Positions 42,916 through 51,529 of a stretch of 64,000 bases of DNA are shown here, one piece after another; within the stretch, counting starts at the first letter, position 1; the number at the start of each line of letters is the position of its first letter. Under the pieces are notes generated by a model. It was not told where the DNA came from and made no database searches. It saw only the letters and a program-made list of their open reading frames with translations. The translations under genes and the position numbers were made by a program. The stretch is from Sphingobium sp. OAS761. Lineage in GTDB: Bacteria; Pseudomonadota; Alphaproteobacteria; Sphingomonadales; Sphingomonadaceae. The DNA lies in the NCBI RefSeq assembly GCF_024168485.1, contig NZ_JALJVY010000012.1, forward strand, positions 1 to 64,000, written 5' to 3'.

Positions 42916-44288
42916 GCCTTTCCCGCCTGTGGCCGCGCAGCCTGGTCGGCCAGGTCATCCTGCTGGTGGCCATCGCCCTGTTCGTCGCCCAGGCGATCAA
43001 TTTCGCGCTGCTGCTGCGCGAGCGCAACCGCCTGGAACTGACCGGCCAGACGGCCCCGGCCGTATATCGGGTCGTCAACGCGCTGGACGGCCGGGCCGAT
43101 CGCTGGCCCGGCCGGACCGACCGGCGCGCCGAACGCGACACGCCCGACCGGCGCGCCGTTGCCTTCACGACGGCCCGGCCGGCGCTGGGCGGCAAGGGGC
43201 GTCCCGATGTCGAGGCGCGGGCCAAGGCGATGTTCGAGGATATTGGCCTGACCGTGCATTCGGTGGCGGCGGCCGAGGACAGCCGCATCATGCCGCTGCG
43301 CCGATGGGAACGCATCCGCAGCCGCGCAACGGGCGACGTCCCGCGCGATCGTCGGGTGGGACGGCTGCGGCTGGCGGTGGAATATGAACCGGGCAAATGG
43401 GTGACGACCGAAGCCCGCATCGGCAATCGTCCGGCGCGTTTTGGCGGATGGCTGGTCGGGCAGACGCTGACGCTTTATGTCATCGTGCTGTTGCCGCTGT
43501 TGTGGATCGGACGCCGCATGGCGCGCCCGATGACGGACCTGACGGCATCGGCCCGGCAGTTTGCCAGGACAGGCACGGCCGACGCAGTGGACGAAAGCGG
43601 GCCGGGCGACGTGCGCGACCTGACCATGGCCTTCAACGCCATGCGCGCCCGGATCATCGCGATGCTGGACGAAAAGGACCGGATGCTGGGGGCGATCGGC
43701 CATGACCTGCGGACCCCGCTGGCATCGCTGCGCGTCCGGGCAGAATCGGTCGAGGATGACGGCGAGCGCGCCCGCATGTCGGAAACGATCGACGAGATGA
43801 ACCGGATGCTGGAGGATATTCTCTCGCTCGCCCGCGCCGGACGCAGCAGCGAAAGCCCGCAGAAGGTCGACCTTGCTGCGTTGACCGATGCGGTGGTGGA
43901 GGATTTCATCGAACTGGGTTCAGCGGTCGACATGGCCGAGAGCGATCGCGCCGTCGCGTTCGTGCGGCCGCAGCAGATCCGCCGAGCCGTGCGCAACCTG
44001 ATCGAGAATGCGGTGGTCTATGGCGAGCGCGCACATGTGTCGGTGAGCCGGGAGGCGAACGTGATCCGCATCGCCGTCGCGGACGACGGTCCCGGGATCG
44101 CGCCCGACAGGATGGCCGAGATGCTGGAGCCCTTCACACGCCTGGAAGGATCGCGCAATCGCGAGACCGGCGGGGCGGGGCTGGGGCTGGCGCTGGTGCG
44201 GGCGATCATGGCCGAACATCATGGCGAACTGCGCCTGGCCAACCGGCCCGAAGGCGGGCTGGAAGCGAGCCTCGTCCTTCCGGCCTGA
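42912..44288 (+). CDS. membrane sensor histidine kinase
   Basis: The 458-residue kinase starts at a GTG overlapping the regulator stop (GTGA). It has two transmembrane helices (about 12-35 and 183-200) around a periplasmic domain of about 145 residues rich in Arg/Asp, a HAMP linker, the phospho-acceptor H264 in A-I-G-H-D-L-R-T-P-L, and an ATPase domain with N-L-I-E-N-A-V and D-D-G-P-G-I. It phosphorylates the upstream regulator. The neighbouring EF-hand gene hints at a divalent cation signal, which is inference. Confidence 0.94.
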   Translation: MSLSRLWPRSLVGQVILLVAIALFVAQAINFALLLRERNRLELTGQTAPAVYRVVNALDGRADRWPGRTDRRAERDTPDRRAVAFTTARPALGGKGRPDVEARAKAMFEDIGLTVHSVAAAEDSRIMPLRRWERIRSRATGDVPRDRRVGRLRLAVEYEPGKWVTTEARIGNRPARFGGWLVGQTLTLYVIVLLPLLWIGRRMARPMTDLTASARQFARTGTADAVDESGPGDVRDLTMAFNAMRARIIAMLDEKDRMLGAIGHDLRTPLASLRVRAESVEDDGERARMSETIDEMNRMLEDILSLARAGRSSESPQKVDLAALTDAVVEDFIELGSAVDMAESDRAVAFVRPQQIRRAVRNLIENAVVYGERAHVSVSREANVIRIAVADDGPGIAPDRMAEMLEPFTRLEGSRNRETGGAGLGLALVRAIMAEHHGELRLANRPEGGLEASLVLPA

Positions 44289-44297
44289 CGCGCCGGA

Positions 44298-45347
44298 TCA
44301 GTGCTTGCCGGGCTTGGTCGAGGTGCCGGGCGCGGTCGGATTGATCAGCGCGGCGCCTGTCGGCAGGCCGGTACCGCCCATGTCGATCTTCTGCGCTTCG
44401 CGCCTGGCGACCCGGGCCGGGTCGTCGCGCGCGGCGATCGCGGCCTTCGTTTCCTCGTCCATCTCCTCGTCGTCGGTCGCCTTGCCGCCACGGGTCCAGC
44501 CCAGGATGATCGACATGCGCCGGTTGCGCGGGTCGTAGGCATCGTCCTTCACATAGGGTTCGCGATCGGCCACGCCTTCGATCCGGGCGAAGCGTCCGTT
44601 GACGATGCCATTGTCCGACAGTGCCTGGCGGGTCGATTCGGCGCGCGCCGACGACAGCCGCCAATTGTTCATCGTCCGGCCGGCGGCGTAGGGCAGGCCA
44701 TCGGTATGGCCGCGCACGATCAGCGGATTGGGCATGGTCTGCAACGCGCTCGCGACTTCGCCGATCAGCGCGCGGGCCTGCGGCACCAGCCGGTCGGTGC
44801 CCATGGCGAACATCGCGAAATCGGCCTCGTCGATCAGGTCGATGCGCAGCCCCTCGCGCGTTTCGGTGAAACGGACATTCTTGCGCAGCTTGGCCAGCCC
44901 CTTGCGATCCATCCGGGCTTCCAGTTCCTTCTTGATCGATTCGAACTTCTGCCGATCGGCCGCGCGCATGGCCTTTCCGCCCTGGTCCTTCGTCCCGGTG
45001 GCGTCGCGCGGAATGGTGATCGACATGTTGCCCTGACCGCCGGTGGTCGGGTAATTTTCCTTCGCCATCAGGCTGTCGCCGCCGAACATGCCGGTCGAAC
45101 CTGCCGATGCCATCTTCAGTTCGACAAGTGTCGGCGTGAAATAGTCGGCCAGCGCCTTGCGCTGTTTCTCGGTCGTCGCGCCCAGCAGCCACATCAGCAG
45201 GAAGAAGGCCATCATCGCCGTCACAAAGTCGGCGTAGGCGACCTTCCATGCGCCGCCATGATGCCCGCCATGCCCGTCGACGATGATCTTCTTGACGATG
45301 ATCGGCCTCGGTTCGGGCTCATTCTGGCCCCGCTTCTTTTCGGCCAT
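44298..45347 (-). CDS. motB: flagellar motor stator protein MotB
   Basis: The 349-residue protein has a basic N-terminus, one transmembrane helix with the proton-binding aspartate D40 in A-Y-A-D-F-V-T-A-M-M-A-F-F, a plug/linker region, and a C-terminal OmpA-like peptidoglycan-binding domain (I-V-R-G-H-T-D-G-L...N-W-x-L-S-x-x-R-A). With MotA it forms the ion channel that drives rotation. It starts 3 bp after motA. The A-Y-A-D form and lack of a Na+-type signature suggest proton coupling. Confidence 0.95.
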   Translation of the reverse strand: MAEKKRGQNEPEPRPIIVKKIIVDGHGGHHGGAWKVAYADFVTAMMAFFLLMWLLGATTEKQRKALADYFTPTLVELKMASAGSTGMFGGDSLMAKENYPTTGGQGNMSITIPRDATGTKDQGGKAMRAADRQKFESIKKELEARMDRKGLAKLRKNVRFTETREGLRIDLIDEADFAMFAMGTDRLVPQARALIGEVASALQTMPNPLIVRGHTDGLPYAAGRTMNNWRLSSARAESTRQALSDNGIVNGRFARIEGVADREPYVKDDAYDPRNRRMSIILGWTRGGKATDDEEMDEETKAAIAARDDPARVARREAQKIDMGGTGLPTGAALINPTAPGTSTKPGKH

Positions 45348-45350
45348 GGC

Positions 45351-46214
45351 CTATTTGCCCCGCATGCCGTCGAACACTTCGGCGAAGGCCGGCTGGTTCG
45401 CATGGGTCAGGCTGGACCGCGCGGCTTCGATCACCAGCGGCTGGGGATGGCCGTGCAGCGAGGCGATGATGATCTGCTTGACGACATGATAGATGGCGCC
45501 GTCCTGTTCGATCACCGTACGGCAGCGATTGGCGAAGGGGTTGACCATGCCATAAGCCAGCAGAACACCCAGGAAGGTGCCGACCAGTGCCGACCCGATC
45601 ATCGCGCCCAGAATGGCGGGAGGCTGGTCGATCGATCCCATGGTCTTGACCACGCCCAGCACCGCCGCGACGATGCCCAGCGCGGGCAGCGCGTCGGCCA
45701 GCCCCTGAAGATTGTCAGCCGGCTTGATCGCTTCGTGATGATGGGTCTTGAGCGCATTGTCCATCACCTCCTCGACCGCGTGCGGATCGAGCGTGCCGGA
45801 AGACACGACCACCAGGCGCAGCGTGTCGCTGATCAGGTGGACCAGCGTCTTGTCCTTCATCAGCTTGGGATAATCGCCGAAGATCGTCGAACTGCCCGGA
45901 TCCTCGATATGCGGCTCCAGCGCCACCGGGCCTTCGACCCGCAGCGTCTTCATGAGCTTGGACACAAGGAAAATGCAGTCGAGGAAATCCTGTTTCTTGT
46001 ATCGCGGCCCCTTGAACACCTTGCCCAGGCCGCCGCCCAGCGCCTTCAGGTCGGCGCCCGAATTGCCGATGATCAGCGCGCCGACGGCCGCGCCGCCGAT
46101 GATGATCATTTCATGGGGAAGCGCGTGGAGCACCGGGCCGATGTCGCCACCGGTGAAGATGAAACCACCGAACACCATGCCCAGAAGTACGACAAGGCCG
46201 ATGATTGCAAACAT
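45351..46214 (-). CDS. motA: flagellar motor stator protein MotA
   Basis: The 287-residue inner-membrane protein has four hydrophobic segments, two near the N-terminus and two after a cytoplasmic loop (A-L-G-I-V-A-A-V-L-G-V-V-K-T-M and S-A-L-V-G-T-F-L-G-V-L-L-A-Y-G). The P-P-A-I-L-G and related conserved residues of the full-length MotA family are present. It forms the stator with MotB. It is separated from flgL by a 124-bp gap that contains candidate promoter elements. Confidence 0.95.
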   Translation of the reverse strand: MFAIIGLVVLLGMVFGGFIFTGGDIGPVLHALPHEMIIIGGAAVGALIIGNSGADLKALGGGLGKVFKGPRYKKQDFLDCIFLVSKLMKTLRVEGPVALEPHIEDPGSSTIFGDYPKLMKDKTLVHLISDTLRLVVVSSGTLDPHAVEEVMDNALKTHHHEAIKPADNLQGLADALPALGIVAAVLGVVKTMGSIDQPPAILGAMIGSALVGTFLGVLLAYGMVNPFANRCRTVIEQDGAIYHVVKQIIIASLHGHPQPLVIEAARSSLTHANQPAFAEVFDGMRGK

Positions 46215-46287
46215 GATTATCCCCGATTGATGCGCCCGGAGGCGGTGGCTCCGTCGGCGTCCAAGTGAACGCCTGTCCTTCTGGTTA

Positions 46288-46335
46288 ATACGGACTGGTT
46301 AGCATCGGCTTTAGGGTGCCCCGCCTTTTTGCGTC
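46288..46335 (-). promoter_or_regulatory. candidate motA-motB promoter region (sigma-28-like, with shared 13-mer)
   Basis: On the minus strand, an A-rich -35-like stretch near 46330-46326 is 16 bp from GCCGATGC (46309-46302), close to the sigma-28 consensus TAAA-N15-GCCGATAA. Just downstream, AACCAGTCCGTAT (46300-46288) is identical to a 13-mer upstream of flgM. fliA is encoded in the window. The match is imperfect. Confidence 0.3.
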
Positions 46336-46338
46336 CGA

Positions 46339-47184
46339 TTACCTGATCAGGTCGAACAGGGTCTGCTGGTTGATCCGTGCGAACGTGGACTGCGCCGCTT
46401 CCAGCTGGAGCAACTGCGTCTTCATCTGCGAAATGACCTCGGTCAGGTCGGTCGATTCGAGGCTCGATCGACGTTCGGTCAGATTGAGCCCGATGTCGGT
46501 GAGCCTGGTGCCGACCACATCCAGCCTGTCGCTGCGCACGCCCTGCTTGGCGAGTTCGACGGTGATGTGGCCTTGCGCGGCCTTCACCGCGTCCAGTCCT
46601 TCGGCCATGCTGGTGTCATCGCCGCTGTCGATGGCGTCGATAGCCTGCCCCAATATGTCGTCGATCGACATGGGAGTGCCGTCCACGTCGATCCCTTCGG
46701 ATACTTCCTGCCGCGTTCCCACGACCGAAAGATTCAGGCCGCGACTGACCGGCACCAGGACGCTCTGTCCGTCGTCGAACACGGACGTGCCCTGATAATC
46801 CTTCTGGTTCAGCAATTCGTTCACCGTGGTGCGGATCGTCGACATTTCCTCGATGATGGCGGTACGGTTGGTGTCGTTGAGCGATCCGTTGCGCGCGAAG
46901 GTCACCAGTTCCTGCGCGCGCGTCAGCAGATTGTCGATTTCCGAAAGATTGGCTTCGGCATTGCCCGACCGCGCCTGGCCATAGTCGATATTGGCCTGCC
47001 AGGCGGCCTGTTGCGCCTGCGCCCGCCCGATTTCGGAAACCTGCACCCAGGCAAGCGCGTTGTCCGACGGCTTGTTGAGCGTGATGCCCGTGGAGATGTC
47101 GGTCTGGTTGTCGACGATGTTCTGCGACAGCTTCTGCTGCCGACGGATCTCGGCGAGCATGATCTTGTTGGTGATCCCTACCAT
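46339..47184 (-). CDS. flgL: flagellar hook-filament junction protein FlgL
   Basis: The 281-residue protein has flagellin-like ends: N-terminal R-R-Q-Q-K-L-S-Q-N-I-V-D-N-Q-T-D-I-S-T-G and a C-terminal coiled helix ending L-Q-L-E-A-A-Q-S-T-F-A-R-I-N-Q-Q-T-L-F-D. It links hook to filament together with FlgK. It follows flgK by 18 bp. The length is a little short for FlgL, indicating a reduced middle domain; a flagellin is less likely because it directly follows flgK. Confidence 0.88.
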   Translation of the reverse strand: MVGITNKIMLAEIRRQQKLSQNIVDNQTDISTGITLNKPSDNALAWVQVSEIGRAQAQQAAWQANIDYGQARSGNAEANLSEIDNLLTRAQELVTFARNGSLNDTNRTAIIEEMSTIRTTVNELLNQKDYQGTSVFDDGQSVLVPVSRGLNLSVVGTRQEVSEGIDVDGTPMSIDDILGQAIDAIDSGDDTSMAEGLDAVKAAQGHITVELAKQGVRSDRLDVVGTRLTDIGLNLTERRSSLESTDLTEVISQMKTQLLQLEAAQSTFARINQQTLFDLIR

Positions 47185-47202
47185 GGCTCAGCTTCCTTCC
47201 GG

Positions 47203-48543
47203 TCAAATGATCTGCAGAATCGAATCGACGGTTTCCTTTGCGACCTGCAAAATCTTGGCGCAGCCCGAATAGGCCTGCTGCACGCGCAGCAGGTCGGCCG
47301 CCTCCATGTCGAGATCGACGCCGCTCACCGCTTCGCGCGCGGCAACCGCCTGATCGTTGCGGCTGGCCGCCGTGTCGACCGCCGCCTGGGTCGCGCCGAG
47401 CAGGTTCGCGTGGGTCGCGATCATCGATGTCCAGTTCAATTCCACGCTGCCATTGCCCCGCAGGGTCGATGTCACCGTGAGAAGATTGCCGTTCAGCGTG
47501 CCGTCCGGGGACCGCAGCGCAAGATCGGACGGACTGACGGACAGTGCCGCGAGCGTCGCCGCGCTGCCCGTCCAGCTGACCAGATCGCCGCCAGCCGCGC
47601 CGTCATCGGTGATGCCCTGCGCATGCCAGGCGTTCAGGTCGGTCGCGAACTGTTCGGCCAGGCCGTCCAGGTCGCTGCGGCGATCGGCGACGGTCTGCGC
47701 CGCGGAAAAAAGACCGCCCAGCGTGCCGTTGGCGGGCGCGGCCAGCGCCGTGCCGTCGGCCAGCATCATGCCCAACGTTCCGTCGTCGTTCGTTGTCAGG
47801 GACAGACTCGTCGCGCTGGACCCCGACACCAGCGTCTGGCCGCCGAAACTGATTTCGGCGCTGTCATGCGCACCGAAGCTGATCGACACGTCCATATTCT
47901 CGGACAAGGTCTGAAGCGCGGAATCGCGACTGTCGAGCAGCTGGGCGTAGGCGGATGTGCCCGGTTGCGCCCGTAACAGGCTGTTGTTGATGTCGGCCAG
48001 CGACGCCAGCGCGCGGTTGACGGTGCTGACCGCCGACTGACCTTCGGTGGCGATGCTTGCCGATACGTTCTTCAGGTCGTTGGCGGTCTGGCTGAACGCC
48101 TGCGCCACCCGGCTGATGCTGTCGAGCGTGGTCACGCGCAGCGACGTGTCGCTGGGCGCCGCGGCCAGTTTTTCCATGTTCTGGAACATGTTGGTCATCA
48201 GCGCGCCGACGCCGGTCGTGCCGTCGTTCAATGCCGTTTCGGTGTCGGTCAGCCAGCGCAGCCGCGCGTTGGCGCTGCCCAGGTTCATGCCCGTGGCGCG
48301 CACCGTTGCGTCCAGATAGGGATCGGTCTCGCGTCCGACGCTCATCACCTGCGTGCCGCCGAAATTGGCGCGCGCAATGTACATCGCCATGGTCGCTGTC
48401 GACGCGCCGGATTCGGCCGTCACCACCGAGCGTCGCGCATATCCCGCCGTGCTCACATTGGCGATATTCTCGGAAATCGCCGACATGACGGTGCGATAGG
48501 CACGCGTGCCCGAGGACCCGATGATGAAGAGGTCGCCGCTCAT
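47203..48543 (-). CDS. flgK: flagellar hook-associated protein FlgK
   Basis: The 446-residue protein has the rod/hook N-terminal motif S-A-I-S-E-N-I-A-N-V-S-T-A-G-Y-A-R-R and the C-terminal helix V-D-L-D-M-E-A-A-D-L-L-R-V-Q-Q-A-Y, both diagnostic for FlgK. It caps the hook and seats FlgL. Its start overlaps the flgJ stop by 4 bp, placing it at the end of the flgB-to-flgL minus-strand series. Confidence 0.93.
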   Translation of the reverse strand: MSGDLFIIGSSGTRAYRTVMSAISENIANVSTAGYARRSVVTAESGASTATMAMYIARANFGGTQVMSVGRETDPYLDATVRATGMNLGSANARLRWLTDTETALNDGTTGVGALMTNMFQNMEKLAAAPSDTSLRVTTLDSISRVAQAFSQTANDLKNVSASIATEGQSAVSTVNRALASLADINNSLLRAQPGTSAYAQLLDSRDSALQTLSENMDVSISFGAHDSAEISFGGQTLVSGSSATSLSLTTNDDGTLGMMLADGTALAAPANGTLGGLFSAAQTVADRRSDLDGLAEQFATDLNAWHAQGITDDGAAGGDLVSWTGSAATLAALSVSPSDLALRSPDGTLNGNLLTVTSTLRGNGSVELNWTSMIATHANLLGATQAAVDTAASRNDQAVAAREAVSGVDLDMEAADLLRVQQAYSGCAKILQVAKETVDSILQII

Positions 48544-48872
48544 GCGCCTTCTGCCGGGGTCGGACCGTCAGGCGCGGTGGGGGATGGGGTGTCGTGCACG
48601 CGGGCGCCGAACTGCTGTATCAACAACTGGGCGATGCCCATGCTGCCCTTGCCCGCCAGCGCGTCGGCGGTGCGGGCGTCGGCCATGTCCCGAAACTGCT
48701 CGCTCGCGGCGGAATCGGTGATGCCTTCTGCCAGGCTGGCCGATCGCATGGCGCCGATCATCTGCCGCAGGAAGATCGCCTCGAACTGTTGCGCCGCCTT
48801 TTCCAGCGCGGCTTTCTGCGATGCGCCGCCGGTCTGGGCCGGGGACGACGAAAGTGTCGAGACCTGCATCAT
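48540..48872 (-). CDS. flgJ: FlgJ-like rod-binding protein (rod-cap domain only)
   Basis: The 110-residue protein carries the N-terminal rod-binding domain of FlgJ (A-A-Q-Q-F-E-A-I-F-L-R-Q-M-I-G-A-M-R-S-A) and stops before the glucosaminidase domain found in enterobacterial FlgJ. This split form is common in alphaproteobacteria. The missing muramidase is probably supplied by the transglycosylase gene at 57448. Two adjacent ATGs (48872 and 48869) can serve; it overlaps flgI by 4 bp. Confidence 0.88.
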   Translation of the reverse strand: MMQVSTLSSSPAQTGGASQKAALEKAAQQFEAIFLRQMIGAMRSASLAEGITDSAASEQFRDMADARTADALAGKGSMGIAQLLIQQFGARVHDTPSPTAPDGPTPAEGA

Positions 48873-49984
48873 AGCACCACCAGCTCCGCTTTCATCGCGC
48901 CCGCCTGCTTGAGCGCTTCCAGAATGGCGACCATGTCGGCGGGGGAAGCCCCGATTGCATTGACCGCCTTCACTATATCGGCCAGCGACGCGCCACCTTT
49001 AAAATTAACCATAGGTTTCTTTTCCTGGTCGATGCTGATGCTGCTCGACGGTTCGACGGCGGTCTGGCCCTGGCTGAAGGGTGCAGGCTGCACGACGCGC
49101 GGCGCTTCGTTGACGCTGACGGTCAGCTTGCCGTGCGCGACTGCGGCGGGATGGATCCGCACCGCGCCGTTGATGACCACCGTTCCGGTGCGTGCATTGA
49201 CGATCACCTTGGCCGGGGCGTCGGCCGGAGCGACCTCTATATTCTCGATCATGCCCATCATCAGGATGCGCTGTTCCGCGCCCGGTTCGGCGTCGATCGC
49301 CACGGACACAGCGTCCATCGCGCGGGCGCGGCGGTCCCCAAAGGCACGGTTGATGCCGTCGGCCACGCGCAGGGCGGTGGTCAGATCGGCTTCGGCCAGG
49401 TTGAAGGTCAGCGTCGGGGCCGTGTCGAAGCCCGTCGCGACCGCGCGTTCGACCGTGGCGCCGCCGGGTATGCGCCCGGCCGAAGGGACATTGACCGATA
49501 TCTGGCTGCCGTCCGCACCGGACACGCCCAGTCCGCCCACGGCCAGATTGCCCTGCGCCATGGCATAGATTTCATTGTCCGCACCGCGCAGCGGCGTCAT
49601 GATCAGTGTGCCGCCCCGCAGCGATTTGGCCTTGCCCAGTGCCGATACGGTGACGTCCAGCCGCTGGCCGGGCTTGGAGAAGGCGGGGAGGTCGGCCGTG
49701 ACCAGCACGGCCGCGGCATTTTTGAGCGCGGGATTGATCCCCTGCGGCAAGGTGAGGCCGAAGCGCGAGACGACGCCCTTCATGCCCTGCGTGGCATATT
49801 CGATGCTGTCGTCGCCGGTGCCGGCGAGGCCCACGACAATACCATAGCCGGTCAGCTGGTTGGGACGCACGCCCTGAAAGGTGCCCAGGTCCTTGACCCG
49901 TTCGGCATGAGCGGGCGCGGCGATCAGCGCAAGGATCGGAAGCAGAAGGCGGAACAGGCGGGTCATGGCGGTGCCGATCTCCAT
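48869..49984 (-). CDS. flgI: flagellar P-ring protein FlgI
   Basis: The 371-residue protein has a signal peptide (R-L-F-R-L-L-L-P-I-L-A-L-I-A-A-P-A-H-A) and the FlgI opening V-K-D-L-G-T-F-Q-G-V-R-P-N-Q-L-T-G-Y-G-I-V-V-G-L-A-G-T-G-D, plus the C-terminal I-V-K-A-V-N-A-I-G-A-S-P-A-D-M-V-A-I. It forms the periplasmic bushing around the rod. The ATG at 49984 overlaps the flgH stop (TGATG); an ATG at 49966 (MTRLFR) is an alternative start. Confidence 0.95.
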   Translation of the reverse strand: MEIGTAMTRLFRLLLPILALIAAPAHAERVKDLGTFQGVRPNQLTGYGIVVGLAGTGDDSIEYATQGMKGVVSRFGLTLPQGINPALKNAAAVLVTADLPAFSKPGQRLDVTVSALGKAKSLRGGTLIMTPLRGADNEIYAMAQGNLAVGGLGVSGADGSQISVNVPSAGRIPGGATVERAVATGFDTAPTLTFNLAEADLTTALRVADGINRAFGDRRARAMDAVSVAIDAEPGAEQRILMMGMIENIEVAPADAPAKVIVNARTGTVVINGAVRIHPAAVAHGKLTVSVNEAPRVVQPAPFSQGQTAVEPSSSISIDQEKKPMVNFKGGASLADIVKAVNAIGASPADMVAILEALKQAGAMKAELVVL

Positions 49985-50664
49985 CAGAATGGGCTGATTG
50001 CGGAGAAGAAGCGCTGCAACCAGCCCTGACGGCTGGCCCGCGCGATTTCGCCCTTGCCGGTGTAGATGATCTTCGCGTCGGCCACGCGGGTGGACGCGAT
50101 GCGGTTGTCCGGGCTGATGTCTGCCTGGCGGACGAGGCCGCTGATCTGGATGAATTCGTCGCCACGGTTGAGCGTCAGCGCCTTCTCCCCCTTCACCAGC
50201 ATGTTGCCGTTAGGATAGACGGCGGCGATGGTCACGGTGATCTCGCCGGTCAGCGCATTGGACTGGGTCGCGGCACCCTTGCCGGAAAAGCCGTTATTGC
50301 CGCCCATGGCGACATCGCTGGCGGAAAACAGCTTGGACAGGATACCGGTGCTCGGCGGGGTCAGGCCCAGCGAGCCGTCGCGGCTGGTGTCGGCGCTGTT
50401 GCTTTTTGTCGCCTGTGTCCTTTCGACCAGCACGATGGTGATGATATCGCCCACGCTGGTCGCGCGCGCGCCGCTGGTCAGCGGCGTATATCCCGTCGAC
50501 GCCTGGAAAATGGAGCCGTTGGCCGGTGCGGCCGGCGGCTGCGCCAGGACGGTGGGGGCGTAGAATTCGCGTTCGACCTCGCGCTTCTTCTTGCCGGCTT
50601 CCGCAGGGGAGGCGGCCAGCGCGATCAGCGACACGGCGGCGATGATGGACAGGGAAAGACGCAT
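49984..50664 (-). CDS. flgH: flagellar L-ring protein FlgH, lacking a lipobox cysteine
   Basis: The 226-residue protein has FlgH features: G-S-I-F-Q-A-S near the start of the mature part, V-G-D-I-I-T-I-V-L-V-E-R-T-Q-A-T-K-S, and L-N-R-G-D-E-F-I-Q-I-S-G-L-V-R. It builds the outer-membrane ring. Its signal sequence (M-R-L-S-L-S-I-I-A-A-V-S-L-I-A-L-A-A-S-P-A-E-A) contains no cysteine, whereas FlgH is usually a lipoprotein. An ATG nine codons upstream gives no lipobox either. I chose 50664, which lies 8 bp inside the flgG end. Confidence 0.93.
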   Translation of the reverse strand: MRLSLSIIAAVSLIALAASPAEAGKKKREVEREFYAPTVLAQPPAAPANGSIFQASTGYTPLTSGARATSVGDIITIVLVERTQATKSNSADTSRDGSLGLTPPSTGILSKLFSASDVAMGGNNGFSGKGAATQSNALTGEITVTIAAVYPNGNMLVKGEKALTLNRGDEFIQISGLVRQADISPDNRIASTRVADAKIIYTGKGEIARASRQGWLQRFFSAISPF

Positions 50665-50671
50665 CAGTCGC

Positions 50672-51460
50672 TCACATGTTCTGGTTGACATATTGGAGCA
50701 TTTCGTCGGTCGCCTTGATCATCTTGGAATTGACCTCGTAGGCGCGCTGGGTCTCGATCATGTCGACCAGTTCCTCGACGATGTTGACGTTCGACGTTTC
50801 CAGGCTGCCGGACCGGATGACGCCGCGGCCCTCGAGCCCGGCGACGCCCACCTGCGGGGTACCGCTCGCAGCGGTTTCGACCAGCAGGTTGCCGCCCATG
50901 GACTGGAGGCCCGACGCGTTCATGAAGCTTGCCAGTTCGATCTGGCCGAGCTGGGTCGGTTCGCTTTCGCCCTGAAGGGTCGCCGACACGGTGCCGTCAT
51001 TGCCGATGGTGACCGACGTCGCGCCCTGCGGCACGGTGATCTGGGGGATCAGCGGCAGGCCGTCGCTGTTGACCACGGTGCCTTCGGCCGTGACGCTGAA
51101 ATTGCCCGCGCGCGTATAGGCGGTGGTGCCGTCCGCGCGCTGGACCTGGAAGAAGCCGGCGCCTTCGATCGCCATGTCCAGCGCATTGCCGGTTTCCTGC
51201 AACGTGCCCTGGGTGTTGATCTTGCTGGTGCCCTGGAGCGAGACGCCCGACCCCAGGTTGAGCCCGGTCGCGAACTTGTTCTGGCTGTCCGAATTGGCGC
51301 CCGCCGCGATCATCTGCTGATAGGCGAGCGTTTCGAAATCGGCGCGGTCCCGCTTGAACCCGGTCGTGTTGACGTTCGCCAGGTTGTTGGCGATCACGCG
51401 CATCTTCGTGTTCTGCGCGTCAAGGCCGGTGCGGGCGACATGAAGGGCGGCGTTGCTCAT
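50672..51460 (-). CDS. flgG: flagellar distal rod protein FlgG
   Basis: The 262-residue protein has the N-terminal rod signature V-I-A-N-N-L-A-N-V-N-T-T-G-F-K-R, the Q-G-T-L-Q-E-T-G-N-A-L-D-M-A-I-E-G-A-G-F-F-Q core and the C-terminal L-V-D-M-I-E-T-Q-R-A-Y-E-V-N-S-K-M-I. Length is standard for FlgG. A sigma-54 promoter lies 52 bp upstream, so it starts its own transcription unit. I chose ATG 51460 (MSNAALH). Confidence 0.96.
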   Translation of the reverse strand: MSNAALHVARTGLDAQNTKMRVIANNLANVNTTGFKRDRADFETLAYQQMIAAGANSDSQNKFATGLNLGSGVSLQGTSKINTQGTLQETGNALDMAIEGAGFFQVQRADGTTAYTRAGNFSVTAEGTVVNSDGLPLIPQITVPQGATSVTIGNDGTVSATLQGESEPTQLGQIELASFMNASGLQSMGGNLLVETAASGTPQVGVAGLEGRGVIRSGSLETSNVNIVEELVDMIETQRAYEVNSKMIKATDEMLQYVNQNM

Positions 51461-51511
51461 CGTTTCATCTCCGTGCGGCAACCCGTCAAGGGCGCCATTG
51501 CATTCAATTCA

Positions 51512-51526
51512 GCAAGAAACGTGCCA
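51512..51526 (-). promoter_or_regulatory. sigma-54 promoter upstream of flgG
   Basis: On the minus strand TGGCAC-GTTTC-TTGC is an exact match to the -24/-12 consensus TGGCAC-N5-TTGC. It lies in the 69-bp gap between flgF and flgG, just after the flgF stop. Confidence 0.85.
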
Positions 51527-51529
51527 ATA

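Noticed and set aside
44301..46268. A 655-codon plus-strand open frame opposite motB and motA
   Set aside because: It is entirely antisense to motB and motA, whose motifs are unambiguous.
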